A program made the translations under genes and the position numbers. A stretch of DNA of 64,000 nucleotides. Source: Methanobrevibacter_A sp964431035. Its GTDB lineage: Archaea > Methanobacteriota > Methanobacteria > Methanobacteriales > Methanobacteriaceae. The stretch spans positions 1-64,000 of the forward strand of contig CAYSIF010000003.1 in assembly GCA_964431035.1 (NCBI GenBank), given 5' to 3'. Under the pieces are notes generated by a model. That model did not search any database, was not told the DNA's origin, and saw only the letters and a list, made by a program, of their open reading frames with translations. Positions 61,140-64,000 of this stretch are shown one piece after another; position 1 is the stretch's first letter, and each line of letters opens with the position of its first letter.

Positions 61140-63719
61140 ATGGTTAAAAGAGTAAATAAAATATTAAATTATCATCATTTACACTACGATGATACATTAT
61201 TTGGAGATCAAAAATACGTAACCGAAGAATTACTTAGAAACTATGCAGAAAACGATGAATATGAACTCCAACAAATTAAAGATCTATGGGATAGCACAGA
61301 CCCTGAAATCAGATGCTGGCAAAATCCAATACCATTAGGCATTGAAAGCTTTGGAATAAACGAAGGACATGATGATGGAAAAGAAATCTACACATTCAGT
61401 GACGATACTAAATTTCACGGATCAACAGAATTCAAAAACTTCAACACAATAGATAAAAATAAAACCACTGCACACATTAACACCTCAGAAGGTAAAGCAG
61501 AATTACCAGTAAACACAGAAGAAATATCCAATACAGAAACATGTAACAATGGTCCATGGACAGGTATGAAAGCAAACGAATACTGGTATATAAGTTACAA
61601 TCGTACAAAAACATACACGCCCAATAAATATTCAGATATTAACTCTACTGAAATTCCATCAGTTTGCAGAGCTCAAAAATTCAAAGCAAAAGAAACAGGC
61701 TACCTAAAAACTTTAACATTAAACTTGAAAGGAGATAAAGATGCAGAATATCCTTTAATAATTGAAATTTATAAATGGGAAACAGATAGTAATCTTCCAA
61801 TAATTAAAGAATCCAATAAGCTTGCAACAAGCACATACCATTTCACGGTCACATCTTCAGCACTTACAAGTATTAACTTTGATAGTCCACCATATTTAAT
61901 GAAAGATTCAGAATACTTTTTCATTTTACGCAGTCCTCTTACAAGTTACGAACACGCATACGGAGTAGGGGGATGGAGTGCAAGCTGTGGAGAGGATACC
62001 TATCCTGAAGGCTCATGTTTCCTATCAGAAAACAACGGATACTCATGGATTGAACACGGTAAAAAAGATACAAAACTAAAATACCATAATGGTCAAAACC
62101 CACCAATAGACTTTGCATTCACCTGCCATATTGAAGAAACTAGAAACACATATCCAATAAGTAACACGCCTTATACAGTATACTTCAAACCGTTGAGAAT
62201 GAATCCCGTAAGATATGTTCAGATAACACCACGAGATAATATTCCTGAAGGAACAAGCATAGACTACTGGATAAGTCAAAACGGAACAGACTGGAAAAAC
62301 ATAAACTCTGGTGAGATAAAATTTGCAGAAGATACAGAAGAAGATAAAATAAAATTATACAATAATCCAAATAGCACATATTTATTCTTAAAAGCAGAAT
62401 TAAGCACAACAAACCAGTCACTAACACCAAGTATTAGTAGAATATTATTAACAGCAGACACTATACCGGCACATACAGCTTATCTAAAATCAACATGCTT
62501 CACCCCAAGAACAGGGTCAATGCTAAATGCAAGTATATGGAGCCGTTGCTACCATCCATACAGAATCACCAACACATCAAACGTAAATGTAAAAATAGAT
62601 ATTTACAGAAATCAAATAAACCGTGATAGGATAAAAATAATAAAACCGGGAAATATTAAAAATTACAAATTTACAGAAGAATTCATAAAAGAATATTACA
62701 CAACAAACAAGTCAAATTTTGTAATAGATGATGAATATCTACTTCAAGAACTAACAGAATATGAAGCAAACAATATTGCCGAAGTAAAAAATGAAAACAT
62801 AACTGGAGAACAAATACAGGCAATATTCAACTTAAATAAATACTTGGACTTAACAGCAAGTGATATAGAAAAACTAACAATACTCTATAACAATGAATTA
62901 GAAAATCTGGACAATCCTGAAGAATTTATAGAGAAATATCCATTAATAATAAACCAACTGCGCAAATTCAACATCTTCTTAGAAGGAGTAAGTCAAATAC
63001 CTTTATCCAAACCTGCAATTAAATATCTAAAAACAGTAAACTTTAAAGGAGAAGATGATAATGAAAGTATATCACTTCTTGAAGATTTGGACTTTAAAGT
63101 AGACTATGATACTGGAGAAGACTACAACTCTGAAAGTGAAATAAAACTCTATAAACTAGAATACAATGACAAAGTATACTCAATTGAAGATTATGGAAAT
63201 ACCATACTGCAATTTAATGGAGATTACTACAATCTAACAGCAGGAGATTTAGAAATAGAATACAATCCATTATACATTAAAGGTCTAACTATGAATGCAT
63301 TTTATAAATATGATGCCAATGGTGACGAAATACTGGATTCAACAGGAGTTAATATTTGTGATGGATTCCCATTAGATATAATGATTGACACATTTATACC
63401 ATATAATAAATCTAGTATGGAGAATGATTTGGAATTTAATTTATCAGTTGATCCGGTTTGTGCTTTACGTAAAGTCCTAATTAACGAAGGAACAGATAAC
63501 GAAAGAGAATTAATAGAAGATGTTGATTTCACAGTAGACTATGAAAATAAAAGATTAAAACTTTTCAATGATATTTTCACCAATGATACAGACTACTTAA
63601 CTGTAAGATACACTCCTAATTTAACAGATACAAGTCTGGGAGTAGCTTACAGAATGTATCGTGAAAATGATACCGACCAGGCGTATATCTTACCAAATTA
63701 CTGGCAATACAGAATATAA
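61140..63719 (+). CDS. Large putative adsorption / receptor-binding protein
   Basis: Encodes 859 residues. A helical N-terminal part is followed by a beta-sandwich region (F-K-A-K-E-T-G-Y-L-K-T-L-T-L-N-L-K-G, typical of carbohydrate-binding-like folds) at about 180-300, an F5/8-type-like segment near 345-440 (R-Y-V-Q-I-T-P-R), then helices and a C-terminal beta region with V-A-Y-R-M-Y-R. The last third has two F-x-V-D-Y repeats. It probably contacts host surface glycans, but enzymatic residues are not seen. Confidence 0.6.
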   Translation: MVKRVNKILNYHHLHYDDTLFGDQKYVTEELLRNYAENDEYELQQIKDLWDSTDPEIRCWQNPIPLGIESFGINEGHDDGKEIYTFSDDTKFHGSTEFKNFNTIDKNKTTAHINTSEGKAELPVNTEEISNTETCNNGPWTGMKANEYWYISYNRTKTYTPNKYSDINSTEIPSVCRAQKFKAKETGYLKTLTLNLKGDKDAEYPLIIEIYKWETDSNLPIIKESNKLATSTYHFTVTSSALTSINFDSPPYLMKDSEYFFILRSPLTSYEHAYGVGGWSASCGEDTYPEGSCFLSENNGYSWIEHGKKDTKLKYHNGQNPPIDFAFTCHIEETRNTYPISNTPYTVYFKPLRMNPVRYVQITPRDNIPEGTSIDYWISQNGTDWKNINSGEIKFAEDTEEDKIKLYNNPNSTYLFLKAELSTTNQSLTPSISRILLTADTIPAHTAYLKSTCFTPRTGSMLNASIWSRCYHPYRITNTSNVNVKIDIYRNQINRDRIKIIKPGNIKNYKFTEEFIKEYYTTNKSNFVIDDEYLLQELTEYEANNIAEVKNENITGEQIQAIFNLNKYLDLTASDIEKLTILYNNELENLDNPEEFIEKYPLIINQLRKFNIFLEGVSQIPLSKPAIKYLKTVNFKGEDDNESISLLEDLDFKVDYDTGEDYNSESEIKLYKLEYNDKVYSIEDYGNTILQFNGDYYNLTAGDLEIEYNPLYIKGLTMNAFYKYDANGDEILDSTGVNICDGFPLDIMIDTFIPYNKSSMENDLEFNLSVDPVCALRKVLINEGTDNERELIEDVDFTVDYENKRLKLFNDIFTNDTDYLTVRYTPNLTDTSLGVAYRMYRENDTDQAYILPNYWQYRI

Positions 63720-63749
63720 CAAAAATTTATAATTAAATAGGAGTTTTTT

Positions 63750-64000
63750 ATGGCAAAAGATATTAGTAAAACAAACAGAATTTTAAATAAAAATGAAATA
63801 TTAGATATGCAAGAACGTGTAGAGAAATATTTAAATCAAGGAGGTAAAATAACACCTGATAGAAGAATATACATAAACTACTCTACACAAGAAGAATATA
63901 TAAACTACAAAACATATGAAAACTTAATAAACAGATGGATTTCTAATGGTAAACCAGAAAATATACAAGTTTATCAGGGTGCTATAGATATTTCAAATGA
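63750..64000 (+). CDS. Partial gene at window end, possible pseudomurein-binding protein
   Basis: The first 83 codons are present behind AGGAG; the gene continues beyond the window. The segment I-L-D-M-Q-E-R-V-E-K-Y-L then G-G-K-I-T-P-D-R-R-I-Y-I resembles the helix-turn-strand core of pseudomurein-binding repeats. If right, it may be the lysis endopeptidase, which in methanogen viruses combines such repeats with a cysteine peptidase. This is a weak inference. Confidence 0.45.
   Translation, partial: MAKDISKTNRILNKNEILDMQERVEKYLNQGGKITPDRRIYINYSTQEEYINYKTYENLINRWISNGKPENIQVYQGAIDISN

Overview
The window is very AT-rich and carries most of a tailed archaeal virus or provirus. Its host is almost certainly a member of the Methanobacteriales, probably a Methanosphaera- or Methanobrevibacter-like methanogen. 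Support for this: archaeal replication and transcription proteins (MCM helicase, PCNA clamp, TFB-like zinc ribbon and cyclin-fold proteins), a tail-borne cysteine peptidase of the pseudomurein endoisopeptidase type, large Ig-like repeat proteins, and very A+T-rich codon use. I see no tRNA, rRNA, integrase or attachment site, so integrated and free forms cannot be told apart here.

Layout. 1-777: a T/G-rich gene-free stretch with inverted repeats, a candidate origin or control region. 778-7229: a replication module (MCM, a ribbon-helix-helix protein, an iron-sulphur DinG/XPD-like helicase, two tandem-repeat putative DNA-binding proteins, and an adenine-type methyltransferase that lacks a normal start). 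7310-24599: a large restriction-modification island. It holds a Sau3AI-like pair, a four-gene LlaJI-like system with an AlbA_2/Schlafen-type neighbour, an Mrr-type endonuclease, and a Bsp6I-like endonuclease with a cytosine methyltransferase and a ribbon-helix-helix controller. Small membrane and zinc-ribbon genes are interspersed. 24637-27929: PCNA, small TFB-like proteins, holin-like and membrane proteins, and a ParB-like protein. 27947-38081: terminase, portal, MuF-like protein, protease-scaffold, HK97-type capsid protein, connectors, tail sheath and tail tube. 38086-48031: tail assembly chaperone, tape measure, a baseplate hub spread over several genes and carrying the wall peptidase, and gp25-like wedge. 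48038-64000: fibre proteins, baseplate J, a gpI-like/Ig-repeat giant, further adsorption proteins, and a gene cut by the window end.

The sheath, tube and baseplate J genes indicate a contractile (myovirus-type) tail. The most interesting signals are: (i) two probable +1 (or -2) translational frameshifts, one adding an Ig-like domain to the capsid protein at a CCC-TGA shifty stop, one extending the tail chaperone; (ii) fibre genes whose boundaries twice fall in the same loop of a recurrent beta module; (iii) three restriction systems plus Mrr in one virus; (iv) shared ATGCGCAT palindromes at two control regions; (v) probable ATT starts; (vi) abrupt G+T / A+C composition switches, some inside single genes. 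All family assignments are from reading the sequence, not from searches.
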